This document shows, piece by piece, positions 19,001-28,259 of a stretch of DNA of 64,000 nt (the first letter of the stretch is position 1; each line of letters opens with the position of its first letter). The position numbers and the translations under genes are program-made. Origin of the DNA: CAYJPA01 sp964371945. GTDB lineage: Bacteria > Chloroflexota > Chloroflexia > Thermomicrobiales > UBA6265. Under the pieces are notes generated by a model, which had not been told where the DNA came from, ran no database searches, and worked only from the letters and a program-made list of their open reading frames with translations. Location: the NCBI GenBank assembly GCA_964371945.1, contig CAYJPA010000011.1, forward strand, positions 22,232-86,231, written 5' to 3'.

Positions 19001-19573
19001 TCAATCATCGGGGCCGAGGGCCTTCACCCATGCCACCGGCGGCTCGATGCCAAATGCCTCAGCCATCCGCGGGAAGAGATTAAAAATCGAGGTCGTGAAC
19101 GCGGCCTCCCACAATTGAGCGTCGTCGAAATCATGGCTTCGGAGAACATCGGTGTCCGCGTCCGTGATCGATGCTGGCTCGCGAGTCAGCTTTTCGGCAA
19201 ATGCCAGCAGTGCGCGATCTCCCAAGGACAATGCCGCGCCATCGACATCACCGCGGGCGAGCGCACTCGCGGCCTGATGATAATCGGCTCCCTGCGACCG
19301 CAGGAAGAATGCGTGACTTACCGTTCAGTAACGGCACCCTAAGAGCTTCGAAACGTGCGTGGCGATCATTTCCCGTTGCGCGCGGGTGAGGGCGGTGTCG
19401 GGTCCAAAATGAACGGCGCTGAGCCCGAACATCGCGTCCAGCGCTTCCGGACGGCCGCTGAACGTCTTGACGATATCAGCCACGCGTCCGCTTCGCGCTC
19501 GCTGCTGCGCGTAAAGCTCGGCAATCTCGCCGGTCGCTTCGCCTTCTTCAACCCAGGCGATCCGCGAAGTCAT
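19001..19573 (-). CDS. AhpD-like/carboxymuconolactone decarboxylase-family peroxidase, probable selenoprotein with in-frame TGA
   Basis: Read through one in-frame TGA (19325-19327), the frame gives 190 residues covering a complete AhpD-type peroxidase-related protein. AhpD proteins use a CxxCxxxH motif to reduce peroxides or act as thiol oxidoreductases. Here the motif reads C80-R-Y-TGA83-T-V-S-H87: the stop sits exactly at the second active-site cysteine, and homologous sequence continues in the same frame (FFLRSQGADYHQAASA, then ALLAFAEKLTREPASI and AAFTTSIFNLFPRMAEAFGI). A hairpin fitting a bacterial SECIS follows at the right distance (separate entry). The start at 19573 has GGAGG. Alternative: a simple TGC/TGT to TGA nonsense mutation. 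Selenocysteine machinery is not in the window. Confidence 0.7.
19288..19307 (-). promoter_or_regulatory. Candidate bacterial SECIS hairpin
   Basis: In the mRNA (minus strand) an 8-bp stem CUUCCUGC / GCAGGGAG (one G-U pair) closes a four-base loop GGUC. The first loop G is 26 bases after the UGA, inside the range usually given for bacterial SECIS elements, and the GGU-containing loop resembles that of E. coli fdhF. It lies inside the coding sequence, as bacterial SECIS elements do. Confidence 0.6.
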
Positions 19574-19859
19574 TGAATCCTCCAATTCGACACGCTGCTG
19601 TGCTGTCTCGGTTGTCCTGAAGTCTATCCGGTTTGGTGATCTGCGCCCCGCCTCGATCACATGATGCGAACTTCCGGGCAGATGAGGCCAATCCCTTTCT
19701 GTCGGCCGGCCGTGCCGCGCCAGGCTCCGAGATTCTGTGACGAACCGACTCTGCGAGGTCGCATGTTCTCCTCTTTGAACCTTGGCGAGCTTCACAACAA
19801 GTTCGCTGGATGTGAACGTTGTCGATTTTGAGCTTCAGGCTGGTTGCTCGTCGCAAGGA

Positions 19860-20510
19860 TCAGCTGTTCACCGACGTTTCGCGCGCCAGAGCGGGCGCTC
19901 CAGAGGTATCCAGTCCCGCGTCTTCAACAGGCACCCAGCGAGCCAGGATGCGGGCCCAGTCAAGGCGCATGACCACGACTAGGACGACAAATCCCCCGAC
20001 CTGAGAGAGGATTGCGGTCCAATTTGTGCCTCCCGAGCTCAGCACGTCGCCCAGCGAATTCGCGGCGGAGTTGGCCGCACCAATCCAGATGATGTAGTTG
20101 ATGAACCGCCCCACCAGGAAGGCGGCCAGGATCGGTAGCAGCGGCGCATTGGCGAGGCCGGCGGCAATAAAGAGGTGATTGCTTGGAATCGGGCTGAGCG
20201 AAAATAGCGCGAGGGTCGGCAAGCCTACGGCTTTGCGCGCCCGAAGCGTTGCAACAAGGGTTTCGATGTTCTTGCGCCAGGCCGTCGGCACCATGCGCGG
20301 TCCAAGGGCGCGGCTTGCAAGCGCCAGAACGGCTCTCCCGCCCGCCGCTGCGGTTGCCCCGACCGCGGCCAGGGGGACGATCGAGAGATCTTCGCGGAAG
20401 TGAAAATAGGCCAGAGCCGACCAGGTTGGGGGCATAAAGGCTGGAATGACATTGAGCACAAATGTCACCACCCATACCAGCAACCAGGAGCCAAGATCTG
20501 AAGCGTTCAT
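19860..20510 (-). CDS. Integral membrane protein, small-exporter/VTT-like
   Basis: A 216-residue protein with about five hydrophobic helices (WLLVWVVTFVLNVIPAFMPP near the start; LPTLALFSLSPIPSNHLFIA; LLPILAAFLVGRFINYIIWI; a last helix near 185-200). The PTLALFSLSPIPSNHLFIAAG segment, with a proline-flanked re-entrant look, resembles DedA/VTT-type membrane proteins, but the match is loose. The ATG at 20510 is chosen over an upstream frame-open ATG because AGAGG precedes it. Function and substrate unknown. Confidence 0.65.
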   Translation of the reverse strand: MNASDLGSWLLVWVVTFVLNVIPAFMPPTWSALAYFHFREDLSIVPLAAVGATAAAGGRAVLALASRALGPRMVPTAWRKNIETLVATLRARKAVGLPTLALFSLSPIPSNHLFIAAGLANAPLLPILAAFLVGRFINYIIWIGAANSAANSLGDVLSSGGTNWTAILSQVGGFVVLVVVMRLDWARILARWVPVEDAGLDTSGAPALARETSVNS

Positions 20511-20598
20511 TAATGCAACCTCTGTGTGCGGCGAACTGCTGACTGGACGGTGAACTAACGCTGGCATCGAATTCTGCGAGACGTCCCAACCACGATTG

Positions 20599-21258
20599 CT
20601 ATTCAGCCCGCACGCTCTCTTCGTCCAGGGACTCAGTTGCTTCTTCGAGTCCCATGGTCAGCGTGACGCGGTCGTCCGTAAACTCGGCAATCACACTGGA
20701 CGGCATGCGTACGCAATGCTTGATGAGGCGACCGACCGTCATGTCGATGGCGTCGATATGGCGGTTCGCTCCAAGCACGAGCCCATGCACCTGTCCGACG
20801 GTGAATCCATCCGCGGTGATGATCTGGGTGTGCGGGCTCCAAATGACGTCGCCATCCGGAACGCCTTGGCATGTGTCGACCGTGGTCTTCTCGGCTGCCG
20901 GCATGGCAAAGAGGGCGTCGATGTGCAGCTTCAGGCCATCATTGGCCCGCACCGGCGGCTTGAATGCGGGACCGTCCATGTCGACCGAGTCGCCTTGCTC
21001 CGGCACGACATCCCTTCTGAATAGCATCGGCAATCGTCTGGCGTCCTCCACTCCAATCGAGAGCACAATCCCGGCAGCCGACCACCGATCTACCATTCTG
21101 GCGTTTGCAAGCCGTGCTGCAGAAAGCGGTCCTCGATCGAAGGCGATTGCGTTGAATTGCAGCGAGCGCCGATTGACGACGAAACCGCTGGTATCTCCGA
21201 GCACCACACCCTCTTGCGCCAGCACCTGTGTGCCGATCGCAATGGTTGTCACGGCCAT
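20599..21258 (-). CDS. Hypothetical protein, possibly PRC-barrel-like
   Basis: A 219-residue soluble protein that starts MAVTTIAIGTQVLAQEGVVL with GAGGAG upstream. The TQVLAQEG..LG....FVVN pattern and the later ADGFTVGQVHGLVLGANRHI resemble two PRC-barrel-like modules (xVxxxDGxxxGxVxxxxxD). PRC barrels occur in ribosome-maturation and photosynthetic proteins and in many stand-alone stress proteins. I cannot name a function. It sits 88 bases from the membrane-protein gene on the same strand. Confidence 0.6.
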   Translation of the reverse strand: MAVTTIAIGTQVLAQEGVVLGDTSGFVVNRRSLQFNAIAFDRGPLSAARLANARMVDRWSAAGIVLSIGVEDARRLPMLFRRDVVPEQGDSVDMDGPAFKPPVRANDGLKLHIDALFAMPAAEKTTVDTCQGVPDGDVIWSPHTQIITADGFTVGQVHGLVLGANRHIDAIDMTVGRLIKHCVRMPSSVIAEFTDDRVTLTMGLEEATESLDEESVRAE

Positions 21259-21595
21259 GTGAGCCTCCTCGGTCGCACCGGGATCAATCGTCAACCACGT
21301 TCTGGTGGAGAAACCACGCTCGTCGGCACCACGAATTGCACTGCTACTGCCTGAGCTAATCGACAATCGTCTTGGCTGGCTCCATGCGTTCCAGTGGCGA
21401 CCTCGCAGATGACGCGATACGACCGCGAACGCCTGTGAAAGTCCACGGCCGCAGCCCCGGAGAGCCAGGGCCGCAACCTTCATGGTGGTGGCGATGCGGG
21501 CGAGGACGGGGTGCGCCCACCATCGGAAGTTGAGCGGCGTTTCCATCGTATCTAGCCTTTCCCCGTCCCTCGCGCCATCACCCTGGCCTGTCGGG
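21259..21595. other. Intergenic region with no supported gene
   Basis: About 340 bases upstream of the PRC-like gene. The frame is open upstream of its start but shows no protein-like pattern. Nothing else was recognised. Confidence 0.5.
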
Positions 21596-22168
21596 TTACT
21601 GAGTCGCGACCGGTTCCCGCTGTTCTTCGAGCCAGCGCTCAAGCTCGCCCAATCGCGCCTTTGTGCGATCGATGCGCAGGTTGTGCCGCTCGGCTCGCTT
21701 CCGCTCGCCCTCCAACCGGCGCTGTTCTCGTTCGGCCCGCTCCTCCGCTTTCTCGGCCTCCCGGCGTGCATGCTCTGCGGCAGAGAACGCCGCTATCACC
21801 TCGTCGTGAGATTGCCGGTAGACCTTCCCACCGAGCTGATTCATTGCCTCATCGAACGCTTCGGTGGCCTGTTCGCCGATTTCCGCCATCAATCCGGTTG
21901 TTCCGACTGTGATTCGTTCGGCAATCTCCACCGTCTCGTCCATCCCGTTCAGGCCATCGACCATGCGGCCCACGACCCCAAGCGGCATGTCAAACGGTGG
22001 CATTCGGTCGGTGTAATCGCGCACTACCGCCTTTCCCGGCTTCGGGCGCTCAACCACGACCGCAGAGTAAAGCGCTGGGAGTCCCACAATATCCAGCTGC
22101 TTGACGACACTGAGCGCCTGATAGGCTTTGCTCGGCTCGCTGAACGTCACGACTACGATGTTTCTCAC
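21596..22168 (-). CDS. DUF1269-like protein with charged coiled-coil tail
   Basis: A 190-residue protein beginning at GTG with AAAGGAAAG upstream. Residues 1-110 (VVVTFSEPSKAYQALSVVKQ and GLPALYSAVVVERPKPGKAV, then MAEIGEQATEAFDEAMNQL) resemble the DUF1269 domain. Residues 115-185 are almost wholly A, E, K and R with heptad spacing, a coiled coil (EHARREAEKAEERAEREQRR). No membrane helix. It is upstream of the PRC-like gene and downstream of an HdeD-family gene on the same strand, a group that looks like envelope or stress response. Confidence 0.6.
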   Translation of the reverse strand: MRNIVVVTFSEPSKAYQALSVVKQLDIVGLPALYSAVVVERPKPGKAVVRDYTDRMPPFDMPLGVVGRMVDGLNGMDETVEIAERITVGTTGLMAEIGEQATEAFDEAMNQLGGKVYRQSHDEVIAAFSAAEHARREAEKAEERAEREQRRLEGERKRAERHNLRIDRTKARLGELERWLEEQREPVATQ

Positions 22169-22312
22169 TGGACTTTCCTTTCTCTTGCCGGCACGTCGCC
22201 GGGTTTACCCGGCCGGCGGCGACGGCCGCCGCCGACCCCGATTTCCTGTTGTGCACCGCGAGTCCCGTCAATCGATGACCTGTCATTTGTCCGTACTCGC
22301 TCGTTCGTGCGC

Positions 22313-22879
22313 CTAGGCAGTTTGCGTAGGCAGGTGCCGGCCCCACCCATGGAGCTTGAAGCCGAGCGTGATCAGGAGGATGCCGAAGGCAACCGCGTAG
22401 ATCCCGATCGTCCAGACCAACGCCACCGCGCCGGCGCCGGGGAAGACCATGACGAGTGTCCCGAAGGCAATCGAACCAATACCGGCGAGCGCGAGCAGCC
22501 ACTCGTTGTCGATCAACTTGCGCAGTTCGATCGCCGTGGCGATTTCAAAGACGCCGGTCGCAACGGCATACGCCCCAATCACGTAGAGCAGCGTGAGCGC
22601 GGAGATATCCGGCCAGAGTGCCACCGCGACTCCTGCCCCGATGCTAAGCACACCCTGGAAGAGGAATCCCCACGGGCTGTCGCCTTTTCGCTTCGCCGAC
22701 GGAATGGCGATCAGACTCGACACTCCGCTGACGAATGCGAATGCCCCGAACAGAATGACCAGGGTGCCGACCGTGAGATCGGGCCAGACCCAGGCAATCA
22801 CGCCGAAAACGATGGCAAAAACTCCTTCCAGTGCGAGTAACCACCACTTGCCGGTGATGGCCTTGGCAATGCTGTACAC
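22313..22879 (-). CDS. HdeD/DUF308 family membrane protein
   Basis: A 188-residue protein with six hydrophobic helices, typical of the HdeD/DUF308 family linked to acid resistance in enterobacteria. Repeated pattern W(W/L)LLALEGVFAIVFGVIAWVWP and LLALAGIGSIAFGTLVMVFP shows the internal duplication of the fold. The GTG start at 22879 is preceded by AAAGGAGG. Monocistronic or leading the DUF1269 gene 144 bases away. Confidence 0.85.
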   Translation of the reverse strand: MYSIAKAITGKWWLLALEGVFAIVFGVIAWVWPDLTVGTLVILFGAFAFVSGVSSLIAIPSAKRKGDSPWGFLFQGVLSIGAGVAVALWPDISALTLLYVIGAYAVATGVFEIATAIELRKLIDNEWLLALAGIGSIAFGTLVMVFPGAGAVALVWTIGIYAVAFGILLITLGFKLHGWGRHLPTQTA

Positions 22880-23175
22880 GGTTCTTCCTCCTTTGTTGTG
22901 TCGACCGAGCCAGTTGCTCTTCGATTACAGAGTGCTCCTGCAATCGAGCGCGCACACCGTGGAGGTCACCTGTTTGCAATCGGATCTTTCTCGGAACTGA
23001 TGCGGGTAGGGTTACCCGCACGTGGAGGGTGGGCAAGGTGGTGCAGGCAAGATTGCCCACGCGTTCAGCGATCGGAGCTGTGCTTGCGCAACTCGCTCGA
23101 CCACAATAATGAAGAGAAGATGGACTCGGTGTCGGCGACTCCTGAACGGGCGAGCCGTCGGCGATCGGTCTTTGA
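22880..23175. other. Intergenic region with two inverted repeats
   Basis: Contains a perfect 8-bp hairpin TGCGGGTA / TACCCGCA at 23001-23020 (loop GGGT) and a second 8-bp inverted repeat GTGGGCAA / TTGCCCAC at 23029-23060. Placed after the regulator gene on the minus strand, they probably terminate it and separate it from the HdeD promoter. Confidence 0.5.
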
Positions 23176-25656
23176 TCAGGCCAGTCCGTGGCGCACGGCA
23201 AACGCGGCAGCGGCGGAGCGCGACTCCAATTGCAGCCTTGAGAGGATCTTGGAAACATGTCCGTTGACCGTGCGCGGGCTGACAAAGAGTGCTGCGGCGA
23301 TCTCCCGGTCGCTTAGCCCTTGAGCAACCAAGCTCAGTACCTCGCGCTCACGCGCCGTCAATCCCAGAGCCATCACTGGCTCGATTAGCTCCGGCTCCTC
23401 GGGTGAGACAACTGGTTCCGGAACACTGAGCGCCTCAGCGACCGCCTCCTCCGTCGAAAGGGCCTCACCTTGCTCCCACGCGAGGGCAAAACTCTGCTTC
23501 GAGAGGGCCGAACGAGCCAATGCAACTCCCCGGCTTGGTCGAGGCTGTTGCCACCGTTGAAGATCTGTTCCGAGCCGCTCGTGTAGCGCGGCTGCCGCGC
23601 CATAGAGTCGCGCGGCCTGGTCAGCATGCCCCCCAGCCGCGGCAACGTCGGCGATCCCGGTCATCGCATCGGCAAGAAGGAAGAGGTCGAGATGCGCTTT
23701 CGCGAACTGCGCGCTCTCCCGATATGCGGCTAGAGCATTCACAATGTCGCCGCGATCGCAAGCAAGATCGCCAAGGATACGAAGCGTTGAAGCCTGAACC
23801 CATGTGAAGCCGAGCGCACGCTGTCGCTCGAGGGCTACCTCCAAATAAGTGGACGCCGCTTCGCCGTCACCGCGAGCGGCGGCGGCCTGACCCATCCAGG
23901 TCAAGGCGACGCTCTCGAGATGTGGCGCCGTCGGACTTGCGCCTGCAAGAGTCCGAAACTGCATTAGCGCCTCCTGTAGGTGCATCGCCGTCTTCGGGTG
24001 ATCTCCGCGCACTAAGTCGATTGCCCCAAGTTCCAAAAAGGCAAGACCCGCTGTTTCCGCATCCCGGCAAGACTGCGCGACGTTCAGCGCCTCGACCTGA
24101 AACTCGTACGCCGCGCCCACGTCGCACCGGTGGCGTGCCAGCCAACCTGCGGTATAGAGCGCTCCGGCACGAGCAACCGTTGACGCGGCATCTGTCCAAC
24201 TGAGGACCCGTTGGGTTAATTGCCACCCTTCGCGTAGGTGGCCGCAAGCAACCCAGAAATAGGCAAGCGCATGAACCAGACGAAGAGCGAACTGGCTCGA
24301 GTTTGCCGATTCCGCCCAAAGCAATGTCGCCCTAAAATTCTCGTACTCGGCATCGAAACGCGTGAAAAAGGCATTTGCCGACGGACCAAAGAGGGACTCG
24401 CGACCGGACAACGCCAGCTCGAGCGCCCACTCAGCATGGGCAGCCCGGACCGCCTTTTCTTCGCCGCTGGCCGCAAGCATCTCGAGGCCAAACTCCCGCA
24501 CCGTCTCCAGCATCCTGTAGCGGTACCCCGTCGTCACCTGGTCCCCGCCTTGCCGTAGCAGGCTCTTTTCGACCAACGAGAAGACGCCGTCAATGACCAT
24601 CAACGGAACGACACGATGCTGGACCAAGTTTCGCCCGGGAGTGTTGTTTCCCTCCGCGACCTCGTCGCGCGCTCCTGTCGTTCGTTCAACACTCTCAAGC
24701 ACCGCCTCGGCTGCTTCTAACGTGAATCCGCCCTTGAAGACGCTCAACCGGCGGAAGAGAACCTGCTCTCCGAGCGTCAGCAAATCGTGGCTCCAGGCAA
24801 CGGTCTCTCGCATCGTTCGCTGCCGCTCTGGAGCATCTCGCCGACCGCCGGCAAGCAGCGGAAGGGCAAGCTCCAGCCGTGCAAGCAACGCCTCGGGTGG
24901 CAGGGCAGGAACCCGGGCCGCTGCTAGCTCGATCGCCAACGGCAGCCCATCGAGGCGCCGGCAGATTTCAACGATCGTTGCCGCGTTCTCTGTTGAAAGG
25001 GTCAAACGCGGATCTGCTGCCTGAGCGCGCTCAACAAACAAACGCACCGCCGGCGCGGCCGCGATCTCTGCTATCGACGCTCTCTCTGGCGCAACCGGCA
25101 GCGTGAGCGGCAAAATCGGCACATCGTACTCGCCGGTCAGTCGCAACACCAAACGGCTCGTGGCCAAGACGCGTAGGCCCGAGCAGGCGTTGAGCAGCTC
25201 GCTGATCAGCGGCGCTGCGTCCGCCACCTGTTCCACACTGTCCAAAATCAGCAACAGACGCATTTGCCGAAGGCGAGAAACGAGATGGTCGAGCAGTTGA
25301 TCGTCACTGCCGTCGGTGATGTCGAAGGCTCGCGCGATGGTCGGTAACACCAGGACCGGATCGTGCACTCCTTCGAGCGCCACGAAAACCAAGCCGTCAG
25401 GGAAATCACCCGTCACTTCGTCCGCGACGGCCAACGCCAGACGCGTCTTCCCCACCCCACCGGGGCCGGTCAAGATCACGAGTGCGACGTTATCCCGTCG
25501 CAGCAACGCCACGATCGTCTCGATTTCGTGCTCGCGACCGATCAATCGGGTGCGTGGCCGTGGCAGGTGCGTGGCCCGCGAAGCCTTAGCGGTCATCTCA
25601 GATGAGATCGACACAAGGCGGAGCGGAGTTCGTTCGGCGGTTTGGTCATCCGCCAT
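23176..25656 (-). CDS. LuxR-family regulator with large NTPase domain
   Basis: A transcription factor of about 826 residues. Domain order: STAND/AAA NTPase near the N-terminus with Walker A LTGPGGVGKTRLAL and Walker B LLLILDSVEQV, winged-helix segment LFRRLSVFKGGFTLEAAEAV, TPR-like helical sensor region, and C-terminal LuxR helix-turn-helix LTAREREVLSLVAQGLSDRE and SPRTVNGHVSKILSRLQ. Members bind ATP and an unknown ligand or protein before DNA. I start at the ATG at 25656 (GGAG upstream); the frame is open for 56 codons more. The target genes are unknown; HdeD and its neighbours lie just downstream on the same strand. Confidence 0.9.
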   Translation of the reverse strand: MADDQTAERTPLRLVSISSEMTAKASRATHLPRPRTRLIGREHEIETIVALLRRDNVALVILTGPGGVGKTRLALAVADEVTGDFPDGLVFVALEGVHDPVLVLPTIARAFDITDGSDDQLLDHLVSRLRQMRLLLILDSVEQVADAAPLISELLNACSGLRVLATSRLVLRLTGEYDVPILPLTLPVAPERASIAEIAAAPAVRLFVERAQAADPRLTLSTENAATIVEICRRLDGLPLAIELAAARVPALPPEALLARLELALPLLAGGRRDAPERQRTMRETVAWSHDLLTLGEQVLFRRLSVFKGGFTLEAAEAVLESVERTTGARDEVAEGNNTPGRNLVQHRVVPLMVIDGVFSLVEKSLLRQGGDQVTTGYRYRMLETVREFGLEMLAASGEEKAVRAAHAEWALELALSGRESLFGPSANAFFTRFDAEYENFRATLLWAESANSSQFALRLVHALAYFWVACGHLREGWQLTQRVLSWTDAASTVARAGALYTAGWLARHRCDVGAAYEFQVEALNVAQSCRDAETAGLAFLELGAIDLVRGDHPKTAMHLQEALMQFRTLAGASPTAPHLESVALTWMGQAAAARGDGEAASTYLEVALERQRALGFTWVQASTLRILGDLACDRGDIVNALAAYRESAQFAKAHLDLFLLADAMTGIADVAAAGGHADQAARLYGAAAALHERLGTDLQRWQQPRPSRGVALARSALSKQSFALAWEQGEALSTEEAVAEALSVPEPVVSPEEPELIEPVMALGLTAREREVLSLVAQGLSDREIAAALFVSPRTVNGHVSKILSRLQLESRSAAAAFAVRHGLA

Positions 25657-26063
25657 CAAGGGTTCTCCCGCGAATCTGCGCTCCGACACACTAAGGCACA
25701 GATTGCCCATTGACGAACCGATTGCGAAGCGTGTGGCAGAGTTCCCTAATCTTAGCGGAGGTGCGCCCAACGTGCTCGACCGGAACCAAGGGTTGCCTGA
25801 ACGGCAGTAACGCCTATCCGCCACCGCGGGCTCTTGACCGTCGCCTCATCGCTCACCTATCGCGGACAAGGTCCTCATCAGTACTGGAGTACGTGAAGAA
25901 TGGGGAGCCCTCGCCTCCGCCGTCAGCGAAGCCGGCGACTGCACCGAAGAGCCCATACCTCACGCGAACATCGTCATGATGTCGCGATGATCGGGCTGGT
26001 TGCGACGAACGACCTCGGACCCAACGGCAGTTCACTACCGGCCGATAGTGTTGGCTTGTGGAA
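25657..26063. other. Intergenic region with no supported gene
   Basis: About 400 bases upstream of the LuxR-type regulator. No promoter pair or family-like frame stands out. Confidence 0.45.
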
Positions 26064-26450
26064 TTACTGCAGTTGGGTAGTCCGGTCCGACTCCAGCCAG
26101 TTGACGGCCTCTTCGAACGAGGCAAACGAGCGCACTCGCATCCCGCGCGTCCGACTGAAACGCGCGAAAAAATTGGCGCGATCGAAATCCTGCTCCGGCG
26201 GCAGTACCGCAATCTTGCGCCCGCGCATTACATCCAGATCCGCTAGGTGGTACGCCAGATCCCACAGTTCCCCAACCGTCATCGCGCTCTCTGCCCGGCG
26301 CGCGTCAAAGATAACGTCGAAGTCGTCCAGCTCTTCACCTGCCGCGGCGACCTTCGCAAGGAGGCTTCTGCTGGTGCCAAGGTCAAGTTTGCCGTCGGCC
26401 ATTGAGCGGACCACGTCATGACTGTGGACGATCCGTACATCGGTTGCCAT
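26064..26450 (-). CDS. Small soluble protein, possibly STAS/SpoIIAA-like fold
   Basis: A 128-residue protein starting MATDVRIVHSHDVVRSMADG with GGGGAGG upstream. The pattern beta-strand/helix with DFDVIFDARRAES, RGRKIAVLPPEQDFDRANFF and the ending VRSFASFEEAVNWLE matches the SpoIIAA-like/STAS fold found in many small proteins (motif ..F.s.eeA..WL.). Such domains act in partner switching or lipid binding. This is fold-level inference. It stands alone. Confidence 0.6.
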   Translation of the reverse strand: MATDVRIVHSHDVVRSMADGKLDLGTSRSLLAKVAAAGEELDDFDVIFDARRAESAMTVGELWDLAYHLADLDVMRGRKIAVLPPEQDFDRANFFARFSRTRGMRVRSFASFEEAVNWLESDRTTQLQ

Positions 26451-26728
26451 GCCCCACCTCCCCTCGGCCGCTTCGGTCAGCGTTTTCACCAGCACTTTGC
26501 TCGAGTATCCACCCAATGCTTCTGGTCGGTCGTTGGGTATCATGACGATGCCGGCCACACGTCCGATCCGCGATCTCGCCGGTCGTACGTCCATCTCAAT
26601 CCAGCCGGTTCACGGGGCCATTTGCCCCTTCCGATATAAGCACTGTGCCGTTTGCGTGGTGTTGTCCAGGACGCGCCGAATTCTATCTGGTTTTGCCGTC
26701 GTTGCCTGGAACGCGCGATATCTCCAGG

Positions 26729-27937
26729 TCAATCCTCCCTTGCCTTGCTGTCGCCTTTGAAGGTCATGATCGGATGCAACGTGTGCGCAACCTCAACCAG
26801 ATCAGCTTGCCGGCCGATCACTGCCTCGATGTCTTTGTACGCGCCGGGCGCTTCGTCAACGTAGCTCATCGACGGCCTTGAATACGTTCCCGCGAGCGAC
26901 GCCGCGAATTCCGCGTGGGTGATCGCCGTTTGCGCTGCCTTGCGGCCCATCCGCCGACCCGCGCCGTGCGAGCAGGACTTCAAGCTTGCTTCATTCCCGA
27001 TTCCGCGAACGATGTAGCTGGCCGAGCCCATAGAACCCGGAATGATGCCGAGCTGACCTTCATACGCGCTCGTCGCTCCCTTGCGATGCACCATCAGGAG
27101 GAGTCCACCGTGCTCTTCGATAGTGGCAAAGTTGTGGTGGATGTTGATGAACAGCCCCGCGGTCGCGTCAATGCCCGAAAAATCATCGGCAGTCAACTGC
27201 TTCAGCAACGCCTCATGCATCCGCGCGATCATCCGTTTGCGGCTCTCGAGCGCAAAGTCCGTCGCCCAGGTCATATCCTCCAGATAGTCCTGACCGGTTT
27301 CGTCATCGAGCGGCAATGACGCGAGGTCGTCGCCAGCTGCCAACGCTCGCTTCCGGCTGGTCTCGATCGCCAGCTTGTGGTAGTGACCGGCGATGCGCAG
27401 ACCCGTGTGACGACTACCCGAATGCACCATCAACCAGATGCGCCCCTCCTCGTCGGATTGCGCTTCCAAGAAGTGGTTCCCGCCGCCGAGCGTGCCGAGC
27501 TGAACCGCGGCTTTGCCTTTCACAAGCTGCTGCAGCTCCCCGGCGCGCAACGGCCGGTCGAGCGCACCGAGCTCTTGCGGCCGCTTGTGCCAGCTAAACC
27601 CGGTGGGGATATCGCGGGCGATCTGTCCTGCCCACTGCCGCCAGAAGGTCCGGTCCATTCGCTCGCGGTCGTAATGTATGCCGGTATCAACTGCGCACAT
27701 GCCGCAACCGATATCGACCCCGACCGCGTTCGGCAGCACCGAATCGATCGTCGGAAACACGCAGCCGATCGTAATGCCAAACCCGACATGGCAATCGGGC
27801 ATCACCGCGATCGCCGGTCCAACCTCAGGATGCTTCGCCGCATTCTGCAGCTGTTCCATAGCGCCCGCTTCGATCTCCTCGACCGGCAACCACGTCCTGA
27901 TCTCCGCATTGAATTCAGGCGATGTAATAGTGCGCAT
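26729..27937 (-). CDS. rtcB: RNA-splicing ligase RtcB
   Basis: GTP-dependent ligase that joins 2',3'-cyclic phosphate (or 3'-phosphate) to 5'-OH RNA ends in tRNA repair. The 402-residue protein has GVDIGCGMCAVDTG with the metal-binding cysteine, GGGNHFLEAQ, HSGSRHTG, the guanylylation histidine region KSCSHGAGR, and other active-site histidines. The start at 27937 has GAGGTG upstream; an upstream in-frame start would add nine residues. No RtcA or RtcR is nearby. It lies next to a cluster of toxin-antitoxin genes and a strange tRNA, a suggestive but unproven link to RNA damage. Confidence 0.95.
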   Translation of the reverse strand: MRTITSPEFNAEIRTWLPVEEIEAGAMEQLQNAAKHPEVGPAIAVMPDCHVGFGITIGCVFPTIDSVLPNAVGVDIGCGMCAVDTGIHYDRERMDRTFWRQWAGQIARDIPTGFSWHKRPQELGALDRPLRAGELQQLVKGKAAVQLGTLGGGNHFLEAQSDEEGRIWLMVHSGSRHTGLRIAGHYHKLAIETSRKRALAAGDDLASLPLDDETGQDYLEDMTWATDFALESRKRMIARMHEALLKQLTADDFSGIDATAGLFINIHHNFATIEEHGGLLLMVHRKGATSAYEGQLGIIPGSMGSASYIVRGIGNEASLKSCSHGAGRRMGRKAAQTAITHAEFAASLAGTYSRPSMSYVDEAPGAYKDIEAVIGRQADLVEVAHTLHPIMTFKGDSKARED

Positions 27938-28076
27938 TGAGACACCTCGATCCTTATCAACCACGCTTAACTCCTATGTCCGAGCGAGATCTACCTCGCG
28001 TGCACGCCTTTCTACAACGCGGTCGCGGTTCCATTTGTCAGATGAGTCGTCGCGAGGAGATTAGACTGCGAGCCGG

Positions 28077-28259
28077 CTATCCGGCCGAAGGAGGAGCTGC
28101 GAGAAGGTGTGAGCGCCTGACATCCGAATTGTCTCGGCTGTTTCGTGTGAACAGCGTCAGGTCATGCTCGATAGCAGTGGCTGCCGTAAGGAGATCGAAC
28201 GCTCTCGATCTTTCTTGCCGGCCGAGCCCGCGAGGAACGAGCAATAAGACGATTACAGG
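28077..28259 (-). pseudogene. C-terminal relic of a VapC-type PIN toxin
   Basis: In a minus-strand frame directly after the antitoxin gene the sequence reads AFDLLTAATAIEHDLTLFTR then NSRDNSDVRRSHL, ending at TAG. This is the C-terminal half of a PIN domain (typical AAxAxxHxLTLxTRNxRDF), including the third acidic position. The N-terminal part with the first active-site aspartate is missing and no start codon is available, so the toxin is broken. Confidence 0.7.

Noticed and set aside
18596..19342. 248-codon plus-strand open frame
   Set aside because: Antisense to the AhpD-like gene; its product lacks recognisable motifs and has shadow-type composition.
21482..22840. 452-codon plus-strand open frame
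   Set aside because: It lies opposite the DUF1269-like and HdeD genes, which have ribosome sites and family motifs; its own translation is R/P/H-rich with no family.
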